Origin: an uncultured Faecalibacterium sp.
GTDB taxonomy: Bacteria; Bacillota; Clostridia; Oscillospirales; Ruminococcaceae
NCBI GenBank assembly: GCA_934561555.1
Contig: CAKTGQ010000005.1
Location: forward strand, 62,001-126,000
Length of the DNA: 64,000 bases
Direction of reading: 5' to 3'
Shown: positions 34,267 through 44,231 of the stretch, piece by piece
Layout: the number at the start of each line of letters is the position of its first letter
Position numbering within the stretch: position 1 is the stretch's first letter
The notes under the pieces: generated by a model
Told to the model about the DNA's origin: nothing
Seen by the model: only the letters and a program-made list of their open reading frames with translations
Databases searched by the model: none
Made by a program: the position numbers and the translations under genes

Positions 34267-34584
34267 TTACTTCTTATCGGCAGGAGCCTTGTCCATGTTC
34301 AGCTTTTCGACCGAAGAAATAGCAGACTTGGTGAAGCGGATCTTCACGCGGTCAGCACCGGTCTCCAGAACAAAGGTGTCGTCCTTGATGGCGACAACGC
34401 GGCCAATGACACCGCCGATGGTGGTGACCTGATCGCCGATCTCCAGACTGCTGCGCATAGCGGCATCCTTCTTTTCCTGCTTCTTCTGGGGACGGTAGAT
34501 CATGAAGTACAGCAGGACCAGCATCAGTGCCAGCGTGAAGAACAGGCTGATATAGCCTTCGGACGTGGTAGTCAGAAATTGCAT
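34267..34584 (-). CDS. yajC: Preprotein translocase subunit YajC
   Basis: A 105-residue Sec accessory protein with one N-terminal membrane helix (about residues 10-30). The family pattern follows it: YRPQKKQEKK, then LEIGDQVTTIGGVIGRVV. It probably associates with SecDF. GAGAGGAG precedes the ATG. It follows tgt, a common order in bacteria. Confidence 0.94.
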   Translation of the reverse strand: MQFLTTTSEGYISLFFTLALMLVLLYFMIYRPQKKQEKKDAAMRSSLEIGDQVTTIGGVIGRVVAIKDDTFVLETGADRVKIRFTKSAISSVEKLNMDKAPADKK

Positions 34585-34658
34585 GGGGCAAAATCTCCTC
34601 TCAAAAATTCAGATAATGCTATTATACCCTCTTATCAGTCTTGTTGCAAGGCTAAAGT

Positions 34659-35807
<1,149 letters not shown>

Positions 35808-35916
35808 TCATTCCTTTCTGCGCACGGAAAACAGCCGTGCAGCCTCGATGCAGGCCGTGAGCCTGCAAGTTATCAGAATAAAATTATGGCAACATTATGC
35901 CGCAATTGCAAATGGG

Positions 35917-36945
35917 TTATAAAATGAGCATAGCATCGCCAAAGGAGAAAAAGCGGTACTTCTCTGCCACGGCTACCTCATAGGCGTGCATGGTCTTTTC
36001 GTAGCCGTACAAAGCGGACACCAGCATGATCAGAGTGCTTTCCGGCAGATGGAAGTTGGTGATCAGACCGTCGATGCAGTTGAACTTCACCCCCGGATAC
36101 AGGAAGATGGAGGTGTTGCCGCTGCAAGCCTTGATCTCGCCGTACTTGGCAGCGGCAGCCTCCAGTGTGCGGCAGCTGGTAGTACCCACTGCGATGACCC
36201 GGTGGCCTGCGGCCTTGGTCTCGCGGATGCGCCGGGCGGTCTCCTCGCTGATGGAGTACCACTCGCTGTGCATCTTGTGGTCGGTGATCTCGTCCTCCTG
36301 CACAGGGCGGAAGGTGCCCAGACCAACGTGCAGAGTGACCTCGGCAATGCCGACGCCCATGGCGCGGAGGGTATCCATCAACTCCGGGGTAAAGTGCAGC
36401 CCGGCGGTGGGAGCAGCCGCGCTGCCCAGCTCCTTGGCGTAGACTGTCTGGTACTGGCTCTGATCCTCCAGCTGCTTTGTGATGTAGGGCGGCAGCGGCA
36501 TCTTGCCAAATTCATCCAGCTTTTCATAAAGCGTCTCAGTATCATAATAGAATGTAACGTACTTGTTGCCGTCCTCCATGGTCTCATCCACCACGGCGGT
36601 CAGACTGCCGTCGCCAAAGCTCACTTTTGTGCCGGGCTGCATCCGCTTGCCGGGCTTTGCCAGGCACTCCCACTGGTCGCCCTTCACCTGCCGCAGCAGC
36701 AGCAGCTCACACACGGCACCGGTAGGCTGCTTAACGCCCACGATGCGGGCGGGCAGAACCTTGGAATTATTCACCACCAAAAGATCCCCCGGCTCCAGAA
36801 ATTCCGGCAGGTCGCGGAACACCTTGTGCCGGATGCTGTCGTCCTTTTGACTCAGAACCATCAGCCGCGCAGCGTCCCGCGGGGCTGCGGGCTCCTGTGC
36901 AATGAGCTCTTTGGGTAAATCATACCAAAAATCTTTTTTTAACAT
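35917..36945 (-). CDS. queA: S-adenosylmethionine:tRNA ribosyltransferase-isomerase
   Basis: Transfers the ribosyl part of S-adenosylmethionine to preQ1 in tRNA, giving epoxyqueuosine. The 342 residues begin with the typical DFWYDLPKELIAQEPAAPRDAARLM and include GDLLVVNNSKVLPARI and GLHFTPELMD. I prefer the ATG at 36945; one at 36954 is 3 bases from the AAGG site. It precedes tgt by 112 bases. The long leader (about 70 bases) has no riboswitch that I recognise. Confidence 0.95.
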   Translation of the reverse strand: MLKKDFWYDLPKELIAQEPAAPRDAARLMVLSQKDDSIRHKVFRDLPEFLEPGDLLVVNNSKVLPARIVGVKQPTGAVCELLLLRQVKGDQWECLAKPGKRMQPGTKVSFGDGSLTAVVDETMEDGNKYVTFYYDTETLYEKLDEFGKMPLPPYITKQLEDQSQYQTVYAKELGSAAAPTAGLHFTPELMDTLRAMGVGIAEVTLHVGLGTFRPVQEDEITDHKMHSEWYSISEETARRIRETKAAGHRVIAVGTTSCRTLEAAAAKYGEIKACSGNTSIFLYPGVKFNCIDGLITNFHLPESTLIMLVSALYGYEKTMHAYEVAVAEKYRFFSFGDAMLIL

Positions 36946-37021
36946 AGTGTGCATTTGCCTTTCCGATGATTGACACGGACAACGTATCAATGATATCATA
37001 GAATCTGTATAAACAGTATCT

Positions 37022-37050
37022 ATTATATTGCATCGCTGTCCGGTTTGCAA
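37022..37050 (-). promoter_or_regulatory. Promoter of queA
   Basis: On the minus strand TTGCAA (37045-37050) and a perfect TATAAT (37022-37027) are 17 bases apart. TTGCAA is a palindrome, so the same bases could also be the -35 of asd on the plus strand, with a weak TAAGAT about 19 bases downstream. Confidence 0.72.
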
Positions 37051-37111
37051 GCCGTGTTCTTCGCAATGCTAAGATTTGCTGTTTGGTTTTTTGAAAGGAA
37101 AGGTGCTGGAA

Positions 37112-38194
37112 ATGGAAAGACAGTATAAAGTGGGTATCGTAGGAGCAACTGGCATGGTGGGTCAGCGTTTTGTGACTCTGCTGGAGAATCATCCCTGGTT
37201 CAAGCTGACCGTACTGGCCGCATCCGGCCGCAGTGCGGGCAAGAGCTATGAGGATGCAGTAGGCTCCCGCTGGGCCATGACCACTCCCATGCCGGAGAGC
37301 GTGAAGAAGATGACCGTTCTGGACGCTTCCAAGGTGGAGGAAGTTGCTTCGCAGGTGGATTTTGTTTTCTGCGCTGTCAATATGCCCAAGGACGAGATCA
37401 AAGCACTGGAGGAAGCATACGCCAAGGCTGAGTGCCCGGTGGTCTCCAACAACAGCGCTCATCGTTTCACCCCGGATGTTCCCATGGTGGTGCCCGAAAT
37501 CAACGCCGACCATATCGAGATCATTCCCGCCCAGCGCAAGCGTCTGGGCACCAAGCGCGGCTTCATCGCCGTCAAGTCCAATTGCAGCCTGCAGAGCTAT
37601 GTGCCTGCCCTGCATCCCCTGATGAAGGACTTTGGCGTAAGCAAGGCGCTGGTGTGCACCTATCAGGCTATTTCCGGTGCAGGCAAGACCTTTGACCGGA
37701 TGCCTGAGATCGTGGACAATGTGATTCCCTACATCGGCGGCGAGGAGGAAAAGAGCGAGCGCGAGCCGCTGAAGCTGTGGGGTCACATCGAGGGTGACCA
37801 GATCGTCAACGCTGAAAAGCCGGTCATCACTGCACAGTGCTTCCGCGTGCCTGTCTCGGACGGCCACACCGCAGCCGTGTTCGTAAGCTTTGACAAAAAG
37901 CCTACCAAGGAGCAGATGCTGGAAGCATGGGAGAACTTCCGCGGCCCCGCACAGGAGCTTGACCTGCCCAGTGCCCCCAAGCAGTTCCTGCACTACTTTA
38001 CCGAGCCGGATCGTCCGCAGCCCAAGCTGGACCGCAACACCGAGAACGGGATGGCCGTGTGCATCGGCCGTCTGCGGGAGGACACTCTGTTTGATTACAA
38101 GTTTGCCTGCATGAGCCACAACACCCTGCGCGGTGCTGCCGGCGGTGCTGTGCTGCTGGCCGAGCTGCTGGCAGCAAAGGGCTATATGGACTAA
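37112..38194 (+). CDS. asd: Aspartate-semialdehyde dehydrogenase
   Basis: Makes aspartate semialdehyde from aspartyl phosphate with NADPH, the branch point to lysine/diaminopimelate, threonine and methionine. The 360 residues carry the NADP loop GATGMVGQ, catalytic Cys in KSNCSLQSY (about residue 156), and SNNSAHRFTPDVPMVVPEIN, which together with the spacing points to the archaeal-type subfamily rather than the usual bacterial one. The ATG at 37112 follows AAAGGAAAGG. dapA and dapB follow directly, giving the start of diaminopimelate synthesis in one run. Confidence 0.95.
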   Translation: MERQYKVGIVGATGMVGQRFVTLLENHPWFKLTVLAASGRSAGKSYEDAVGSRWAMTTPMPESVKKMTVLDASKVEEVASQVDFVFCAVNMPKDEIKALEEAYAKAECPVVSNNSAHRFTPDVPMVVPEINADHIEIIPAQRKRLGTKRGFIAVKSNCSLQSYVPALHPLMKDFGVSKALVCTYQAISGAGKTFDRMPEIVDNVIPYIGGEEEKSEREPLKLWGHIEGDQIVNAEKPVITAQCFRVPVSDGHTAAVFVSFDKKPTKEQMLEAWENFRGPAQELDLPSAPKQFLHYFTEPDRPQPKLDRNTENGMAVCIGRLREDTLFDYKFACMSHNTLRGAAGGAVLLAELLAAKGYMD

Positions 38195-38238
38195 TGCCTG
38201 AATTTTTGCGCGATACACGCAGCAAAGGAGTTTTTACT

Positions 38239-39132
38239 ATGAAGAAGCCTGTCTTTACCGGTGCGGGTGTTGCCATCATCACCCCGATGTACGAGGACGG
38301 AAGCATCAACTTTGACGAGCTGGGCCGCATTATCGAGGATCAGATCGCCCGCCACACCGATGCCATCATCATCTGCGGCACCACCGGCGAGTGCTCTACC
38401 ATGACCGATGAGGAGCAGCTGGCCGCCATCAAGTTCACCGTAGATACGGTAAATCACCGCGTACCGGTCATTGCCGGTGCCGGTTCGAACGATACCGACC
38501 ACGGCTGCGCACTGGCAGCAAAGTCTGCTGCCTGCGGTGCCGATGCCCTGCTGATGGTCACCCCCTACTACAACAAGACCTCGCAGGCCGGTCTGGTGGC
38601 GCACTTTACCGCCATGGCTGAGGCCGGCGGCATCCCGGTCATTCTGTACAATGTGCCCTCCCGCACGGGTCTGAACATTGCGCCCGAGACCGCTCTGGAG
38701 CTGAGCAAGCACCCGCTCATCAACGGTATCAAGGAGGCTTCCGGCAACATCTCTCAGGTGGCCAGGGTGGCTGCACTGTGCGGTGATGCGCTGAACATCT
38801 ACTCCGGTAACGATGATCAGGTGGTTCCCCTGCTGGCACTGGGCGGCAAGGGCGTCATCAGCGTGGTGTCCAATGTTGCGCCGGAGCTGGTGCATAACTG
38901 CTGTCAGGCTTTCTTTGACGGCGACACCGCCAAAGCCTGCGCTTTGCAGCTGGAAATGCTGCCGCTAGAGGAGGCTCTGTTCTGCGAGGTGAACCCCATT
39001 CCGGTCAAGTACGCTATGAACGTGCTGGGCTGGAATGCAGGTGAGTGCCGTCTGCCACTGGTAGAGCCCAGCGATGCCCACAAGGCAAAGATCGAGCAGG
39101 CTCTGCAGACTGCTGGTCTGATCAAGGAATAA
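38239..39132 (+). CDS. dapA: 4-hydroxy-tetrahydrodipicolinate synthase
   Basis: Condenses aspartate semialdehyde with pyruvate, the first step specific to diaminopimelate and lysine. The 297-residue TIM barrel has CGTTGECSTM, the Tyr in LYNVPSRTG and the Schiff-base Lys in NGIKEASGN (about residue 163). The ATG at 38239 follows AAAGGAG. A 12-base-pair hairpin without a T-run stands between it and dapB (39141-39177). Confidence 0.97.
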   Translation: MKKPVFTGAGVAIITPMYEDGSINFDELGRIIEDQIARHTDAIIICGTTGECSTMTDEEQLAAIKFTVDTVNHRVPVIAGAGSNDTDHGCALAAKSAACGADALLMVTPYYNKTSQAGLVAHFTAMAEAGGIPVILYNVPSRTGLNIAPETALELSKHPLINGIKEASGNISQVARVAALCGDALNIYSGNDDQVVPLLALGGKGVISVVSNVAPELVHNCCQAFFDGDTAKACALQLEMLPLEEALFCEVNPIPVKYAMNVLGWNAGECRLPLVEPSDAHKAKIEQALQTAGLIKE

Positions 39133-39140
39133 AAAGCGTA

Positions 39141-39177
39141 CAGAATGCCCGGGAATCTTCAGCTTCCGGGCATTCTG
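39141..39177 (+). other. Stem-loop between dapA and dapB
   Basis: CAGAATGCCCGG pairs perfectly with CCGGGCATTCTG. No T-run follows, so it is more likely to guard the dapA mRNA end or lower downstream expression than to terminate. Confidence 0.6.
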
Positions 39178-39204
39178 CCATATTATAGAAACGAGGAAAC
39201 AACA

Positions 39205-39963
39205 ATGACAGAGATCGTGATTCAGGGCATTGGCGGCCGCATGGGCCATGTGCTGTGCGATATGATCGCACAGCGGGAGGATTGCTGCGTGGTGGCCGGC
39301 ATCGATATGAAGGACGGCGAACAGAACGGCATCCCGGTCTATGACAGTCTGGAAAAGCTGAACGGCAAGGGCGATGTAATCATCGACTTCAGCTCCCCTG
39401 CCGCGGTAGAAAAGGCACTGCCCTACTGCCAGAGCCACAAGCTGCCTATTGTGGTGTGCACCACCGGCCTTTCGGAAGAGCTGCAGCTGAAAGTCGTGCA
39501 GCTGTCCCGCAGCGTTCCGGTGTTCAAGAGCGCCAATATGTCCATGGGCATCAACGTGCTGGCCGAGCTGTGCAAGCGCGCCTCTGCCGTGCTGGGCATC
39601 AACTATGATATCGAGATTGTGGAGCAGCATCACCACAACAAGCTGGATGCTCCCAGCGGAACGGCGCTGATGCTTGCAGACGCCATCAATGAGGAAAATG
39701 ACGGCATGTACCATTATGTGTACGACCGCTCCTCCGTGCGCCAGAAGCGTGACCCGAAGGAGATCGGCATCAGCTCTGTGCGCGGCGGCAGCATCGTGGG
39801 CGACCATGAAGTGCTGTTCTGCGGCCCGGACGAGGTGATCACCCTGCGGCACACCGCCTACTCCCGCAGCATCTTTGCCAACGGCGCAGTGAATGCTGCG
39901 GTCTATCTGGCAAAGAAGGAGCCGGGTCTGTACGATATGGGCGATCTGATTGCCGCCCTCTGA
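39205..39963 (+). CDS. dapB: 4-hydroxy-tetrahydrodipicolinate reductase
   Basis: Reduces the DapA product with NAD(P)H. The 252 residues have the N-terminal loop GIGGRMG, VIIDFSSPAA and the active-site EQHHHNKLDAPSGTAL (about residues 143-158) with the catalytic His pair and Lys. GAGGAAA precedes the ATG. Third gene of the asd-dapA-dapB run. Confidence 0.97.
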   Translation: MTEIVIQGIGGRMGHVLCDMIAQREDCCVVAGIDMKDGEQNGIPVYDSLEKLNGKGDVIIDFSSPAAVEKALPYCQSHKLPIVVCTTGLSEELQLKVVQLSRSVPVFKSANMSMGINVLAELCKRASAVLGINYDIEIVEQHHHNKLDAPSGTALMLADAINEENDGMYHYVYDRSSVRQKRDPKEIGISSVRGGSIVGDHEVLFCGPDEVITLRHTAYSRSIFANGAVNAAVYLAKKEPGLYDMGDLIAAL

Positions 39964-40005
39964 AAGAACGAATTGCCCGATATCTACCGGGAGAAGAGGT
40001 GAACG

Positions 40006-41304
40006 ATGAAGCAGGAGCCTTTGAAGCGGCGGCGTCCGGCTGCCCGTAAGCGCGGCCGAAAGCAAACACTCCGGGCGGTGGTGCTGTCGGTTCTGGCTGT
40101 GAGCGTGATAGCACTGTGTCTGGGGATCTGGACAAGGCTGCCGGGAGAAGATGTGCCGGTGGGCGGCATCGAGCCGCCGGAGGATGCGCTATCCCCTGCT
40201 TCATCCGTTGCGCCCCCGGAGCCGGAGCCTGAACCGCAGCCCGTGGTGGAAACCATCCGGTTTTCTGCAACGGGAGATAATCTGATCCACTCGCCCATTT
40301 ATAAACAGGCCGCCCGCCGGGCAGGCGAAGACGGAAAGTACAACTTTGATTACTGCTATGAGCACATTGCACCCTTCTATGCGGAGCAGGACGTGAACTG
40401 GATCAATCAGGAGACCCTTTGCAGCGACTCCCTTGCACCTTCCACCTATCCCTGCTTTTCCACCCCCGGCGACTGTGCGCGGGCACTGTACCGCGCCGGG
40501 GTGCGGGTGTTCAGCCTGTCCAACAACCACACCTACGATAAGGGCGCGTCCGGCATTGCGGCTACCCTGCAATTCTGGGAATCCATGCCGGAGGATGTGG
40601 TCACCACCGGTCTGTGGCGCGGCGAAGAGGACTACGACCGTATCCCGCTGCAAACCGTCAACGGTGTGACCATCGCGTATCTCTCCTACACCGAGCACAC
40701 CAACGGCATCCGTCAGAACAAGAATATGACGGCCAATATCATCTACACCAGCCAGACTGATGTGATCGAGCGGCAGGTGCGCTTGGCACGCCAGCAGGCA
40801 GATTTTGTGGTGGTTGGGGTTCATTGGGGTGTAGAGGACAGCCACGCCATCGTGGACAGCCAACGCACACTGGCACAGAATCTGGCAGACTGGGGTGCAG
40901 ATGTCATTGTGGGCACGCACCCTCATGTATTACAGGATGCCCAGTGGCTTATCGCAGCAGATGGGCGGCGGAGCTTTGTGGCCTTTTCGCTGGGTAATTT
41001 TCTCAGCACCCAGAGTCGGCCGGATCAGCTGGTAGGTGCCATCCTGACCTTGCAGCTGCAAAAGACCACCCAGCCGAATGGCTCGGTACAGTGTGAAGTG
41101 CTTGCACCGCAGCTGCACCCCACCGTGACCCATTACGATGCCGGTAAATCCAATGTGCGCGCCTATCTTTTGCGCGATTATACGCAGGAATTGGCAGCAG
41201 CGCATGGTGTGCGGGCAAATTATTCTGATTTCAGCCTTGACAGGATACAAAAAATCGCGCAAAATAATATCAGCGCATCCTTTTTATCGCAAGACAAAAA
41301 TTAG
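40006..41304 (+). CDS. CapA-family protein (metallophosphatase-like)
   Basis: A 432-residue protein with a basic N-terminus, one membrane helix (about residues 22-42), a Pro/Glu linker (60-80) and an extracytoplasmic CapA/PgsA domain. Metallophosphatase-like motifs are SATGDNLIHSPIY, SNNHTYDKG, GVHWGVED and VGTHPHVLQ. Relatives take part in poly-gamma-glutamate or capsule formation, but no pgs/cap partner genes lie nearby, so the substrate is open. AGAAGAGGTG precedes the ATG. Confidence 0.88.
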   Translation: MKQEPLKRRRPAARKRGRKQTLRAVVLSVLAVSVIALCLGIWTRLPGEDVPVGGIEPPEDALSPASSVAPPEPEPEPQPVVETIRFSATGDNLIHSPIYKQAARRAGEDGKYNFDYCYEHIAPFYAEQDVNWINQETLCSDSLAPSTYPCFSTPGDCARALYRAGVRVFSLSNNHTYDKGASGIAATLQFWESMPEDVVTTGLWRGEEDYDRIPLQTVNGVTIAYLSYTEHTNGIRQNKNMTANIIYTSQTDVIERQVRLARQQADFVVVGVHWGVEDSHAIVDSQRTLAQNLADWGADVIVGTHPHVLQDAQWLIAADGRRSFVAFSLGNFLSTQSRPDQLVGAILTLQLQKTTQPNGSVQCEVLAPQLHPTVTHYDAGKSNVRAYLLRDYTQELAAAHGVRANYSDFSLDRIQKIAQNNISASFLSQDKN

Positions 41305-41421
41305 TGCAATGTGAAAACGCTGTTTCTGTTGCATTAAAAAATTGAATTGCGATAGCACTTACATAAAAATGTGAAATGATTGAGCGTTGTCCGGCAACCC
41401 GGGCAGAACGGAGGACTTTTT

Positions 41422-41889
41422 ATGTACGGAGTATCGAAGATCAATATCGAGACCGACCTGATGATGATCAGTGTGCAGGACGTGGAGTTCAGGGGCAACA
41501 GTCTGTCCCGCTATCTGGATATCTTTGCAGAGACCGGCGTGGTAGTGGATATGATCAGCCAGAGCGCTCCCCACGGCACCACTATAGATTTCAGCTTTAC
41601 CGCATCCAGCAGCGATCTGCCGCAGGTGATGAAAGCGATTTCGACGGCAAATCTGGATAAGGACGCCAAGGCTTCTCCCCTGATCAGCGTGGGCTATTCC
41701 AAGCTGAATCTGTTCGGCGAGGATATGGTCACCAGCTGCGGTGTGGCTGCACGGGCGCTGAATGCGCTGGCTATGGCCGGTATCGAAGTGCTGCTGATCA
41801 CCACCAGCGATCTGGATATCTCTCTGCTCGTCCACGCGGAAAACGAGGACGCCGCCTACGAGGCACTGAAAAAGGCATACGAGCTGTAA
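41422..41889 (+). CDS. Stand-alone ACT-domain protein (aspartokinase-like regulatory part)
   Basis: A 155-residue protein resembling the C-terminal regulatory half of aspartate kinase: two ACT-type units (about 1-75 and 85-155) with VSKINIETDLMMISVQDV and the second-unit pattern KLNLFGEDMVTSCGVAARALNALAMAGIEVLLITTSDLDISLLV. There is no kinase domain, and no lysC is in the window. ACGGAGGA precedes the ATG. Next to asd-dapA-dapB it may act as a separate amino-acid-sensing subunit for a kinase coded elsewhere. Confidence 0.82.
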   Translation: MYGVSKINIETDLMMISVQDVEFRGNSLSRYLDIFAETGVVVDMISQSAPHGTTIDFSFTASSSDLPQVMKAISTANLDKDAKASPLISVGYSKLNLFGEDMVTSCGVAARALNALAMAGIEVLLITTSDLDISLLVHAENEDAAYEALKKAYEL

Positions 41890-42005
41890 CAGCAATCAAC
41901 CGGGGCCGGAGGGGCAGTTTCCCTTTCGGCCCTGTTTTGCGAAATGCGCAGAAAAAAGCAAAGCACCGCCATGGCAGTTCTCCTGCCGAAGGAAGGAAAC
42001 CTGGA

Positions 42006-42575
42006 ATGAAAGACCCTGCTACTCTTATGCACAGCATCCGACAGCGGCTGCTGGCACATTTTGAGAAAAGCGCGCTGTTTGCACCGGAGGATCCGGCAGC
42101 GGAAACCACTTCTGCGGAGAGCGGGCAGCTGCTCTATGCGCCGGTAACAGGACGCATCCGGGCACTGACCCGGATCAAGGACCCGGTGTTCTCCAGCGAG
42201 GTGCTGGGCAAGGGTTGCGCCATCGAGCCCAGCTGCGGCGAGGTGGTAGCGCCCGCAGACGGCATCGTGAAAAAGGTCGCCAAGACCTGCCATGCCGTCA
42301 GTCTGCTGTGCGATAACGGGTTGGAGGTGCTCATCCATGTTGGCATGGACACCGTGGAGCTCAAAGGCAAAGGCTATGAGCTGTTTGTACGGGCTGGCGA
42401 CCATGTGCAAAAGGGACAGCTGCTTTTTCGGTTCGATCTGCAGGCCATTGCAGCGGCAGGCTACACGCTGACTACTCCAGTAATCGTGACCAACAGCAGC
42501 CGGTTTGCACAGATAGAACCATTACTCTCCGGTCGGGTAACTGCCGGGCAGCAACTGTTGCGCGCCAAAATGTAA
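42006..42575 (+). CDS. crr: PTS glucose-type IIA component
   Basis: A soluble EIIA(Glc)-like phosphocarrier of 189 residues. It has APVTGRIRALTRIKDPVFSSEVLGKG, APADGIVKKV and the phosphorylated His in VLIHVGMDTVEL (about residue 103), all in the usual order. The first 40 residues are extra. No EIIBC is adjacent, so it may serve a separate sugar permease or have a regulatory role. AAGGAAA precedes the ATG at 42006. Confidence 0.93.
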   Translation: MKDPATLMHSIRQRLLAHFEKSALFAPEDPAAETTSAESGQLLYAPVTGRIRALTRIKDPVFSSEVLGKGCAIEPSCGEVVAPADGIVKKVAKTCHAVSLLCDNGLEVLIHVGMDTVELKGKGYELFVRAGDHVQKGQLLFRFDLQAIAAAGYTLTTPVIVTNSSRFAQIEPLLSGRVTAGQQLLRAKM

Positions 42576-42578
42576 AAA

Positions 42579-42612
42579 TGGGCCAGAAACGCCTGCAGAC
42601 GTTTCTGGCCCA
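42579..42612. terminator. Bidirectional terminator between crr and tyrS
   Basis: TGGGCCAGAAACG pairs perfectly with CGTTTCTGGCCCA. The minus-strand side is followed by TTTTTACA and the plus-strand side by TAAATTTTAT, so it ends both convergent genes. Confidence 0.88.
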
Positions 42613-42630
42613 TAAATTTTATAATGCTAT

Positions 42631-43851
42631 TTACAGCGTCACCTTGTGGTAGATCTTTTTGCCCTTCTTGATGACGATACCCTTGGCAAGCTGCTCTGCG
42701 GTAAAGCTGACGGTAGGAGCGGCGACCTTTTCGCCGTCTGCCAGCACACCGCCCTGCACCACCAGACGGCGAGCCTCGCCGTTGGAAGCAGCCAGACCGG
42801 CCTTGACCATCAGGGTCAGGATGCCGATGGCGCCATCCGTCAGGTCAGCCTCAGTCAGCTGGGTGCTGGGCATGTGCTCGGTATCCATCGCATTGCCGCT
42901 GAACAGTGCGCGGGCAGCGTTCTGAGCCTTTTCGGCCTCTTCCTTGCCATGCACCATGCTGGTCATCTCGTAAGCAAGGATCTCCTTGGCCTCGTTCAGG
43001 CGCTGATCCTGCCAAGTGCTCATCTCTTCGATCTGCTCCAGCGGCAGGAAGGTGAGCATACGGATGCACTTCATCACATCGGCATCGCCCACGTTGCGCC
43101 AGTACTGATAGAACTCGAAGGGGCTGGTCTTGTTGGGATCCAGCCAGACAGCGTTGCCGGCGGTCTTGCCCATCTTCTTGCCCTGAGAGTCGGTCAGCAG
43201 GGTCACGGTCATAGCGTAGGCATCCTTGCCCAGCTTGCGGCGGATCAGCTCGGTGCCGCCCAGCATATTGCTCCACTGGTCGTCGCCGCCAAACTGCATA
43301 TTGCAGCCGTAGTGCTGGAACATGTAGTAGAAGTCGTAGCTCTGCATGATCATGTAGTTGAACTCTAAGAAGGACAAACCCTTCTCCATGCGCTGCTTGT
43401 AGCACTCTGCACGCAGCATATTGTTCACGGAGAAGCAGGCACCTACTTCGCGCAGCAGTTCAACGTAGTTCAGGTCCAGCAGCCAGTCGGCGTTGTTCAC
43501 CATCAGAGCTTTGCCCTCGGAGAAATCAATGAACTTCTCCATCTGCTTTTTAAAGCAGGCCGCATTGTGGGCGATATCGTCCTTGGTCAGCATCTTGCGC
43601 ATATCGGTACGGCCGGAGGGATCGCCGATCATGGTAGTGCCGCCGCCGATCAGCGCGATGGGCTTGTTACCTGCCAGCTGCAGGCGCTTCATCAGGGTCA
43701 GTGCCAGAAAATGGCCGGCGGTCAGGCTGTCGGCAGTGCAGTCAAAGCCGATGTAAAAGGTAGCCTTGCCGTTGTTGATCAGGTCAATGATCTCTTCATC
43801 CGTGATCTGGGCTACCAGACCGCGGGCTTTGAGTTCTTCGTACAGCGTCAT
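42631..43851 (-). CDS. tyrS: Tyrosyl-tRNA synthetase
   Basis: Charges tRNA-Tyr. The 406-residue class-I enzyme has the HIGH-like site as TADSLTAGHF (about residue 43), the KMSKS-like loop KKMGKT (about residue 225) and a C-terminal S4 domain (about 345-406). The KMGKT loop fits the TyrZ-like subgroup with altered signature loop. AGGAGG lies 8 bases before the ATG. The 5' leader is a tyrosine-specific T-box, so expression rises when uncharged tRNA-Tyr accumulates. Confidence 0.96.
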   Translation of the reverse strand: MTLYEELKARGLVAQITDEEIIDLINNGKATFYIGFDCTADSLTAGHFLALTLMKRLQLAGNKPIALIGGGTTMIGDPSGRTDMRKMLTKDDIAHNAACFKKQMEKFIDFSEGKALMVNNADWLLDLNYVELLREVGACFSVNNMLRAECYKQRMEKGLSFLEFNYMIMQSYDFYYMFQHYGCNMQFGGDDQWSNMLGGTELIRRKLGKDAYAMTVTLLTDSQGKKMGKTAGNAVWLDPNKTSPFEFYQYWRNVGDADVMKCIRMLTFLPLEQIEEMSTWQDQRLNEAKEILAYEMTSMVHGKEEAEKAQNAARALFSGNAMDTEHMPSTQLTEADLTDGAIGILTLMVKAGLAASNGEARRLVVQGGVLADGEKVAAPTVSFTAEQLAKGIVIKKGKKIYHKVTL

Positions 43852-43874
43852 GGAAAAAACCTCCTGTTTTTGGG

Positions 43875-44171
43875 GCAGAGGAAAACAAAACGCCCTCTGC
43901 CAAAATTGAATTTGGCAGAGGGCGAGATAACTTCGCGGTACCACCTCTGTTTGCCGTTTCCTCACGGAAGCGGCCTTACGAGTGCACACCCCAGAGTAGA
44001 GTGACACTCCTGCGTCTTTAACGCTCGCACGCGGCACAGCCTACTAGCTTTGCGCATTCAGCCTGCAGCTCCGGGAGGTATTTCCCCTGTTGTTCTGTGA
44101 TCCCTTGCACCAACCGGGATTTCTCTGGACAGAACGCTTCAGGGTACTTGTTCCCTTCATCGCTATTAACA
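43875..44171 (-). promoter_or_regulatory. Tyrosine T-box leader of tyrS
   Basis: The minus-strand leader carries the T-box sequence AGGTGGTACCGCG (43934-43946). A terminator follows with a long stem (43891-43924) and TTTTGTTTT. Stem I is visible with an AG-bulge (CCAGAGA), a distal GGTTGGTG loop and the specifier UAC (44078-44080) in GAAATACCTCC, matching tyrosine. Uncharged tRNA-Tyr should pair with UAC and with the T-box bulge to form the antiterminator. Confidence 0.92.
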
Positions 44172-44177
44172 GTGTCT

Positions 44178-44206
44178 ACTCTATCACAAGACTGCCGCCT
44201 TGTCAA
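44178..44206 (-). promoter_or_regulatory. Promoter of the tyrS T-box transcript
   Basis: TTGACA (44201-44206) and TAGAGT (44178-44183) with a 17-base spacer on the minus strand, placing the RNA start near 44171. Confidence 0.78.
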
Positions 44207-44231
44207 GAGCTGTCTTTTCTGCAAAAGCTGC

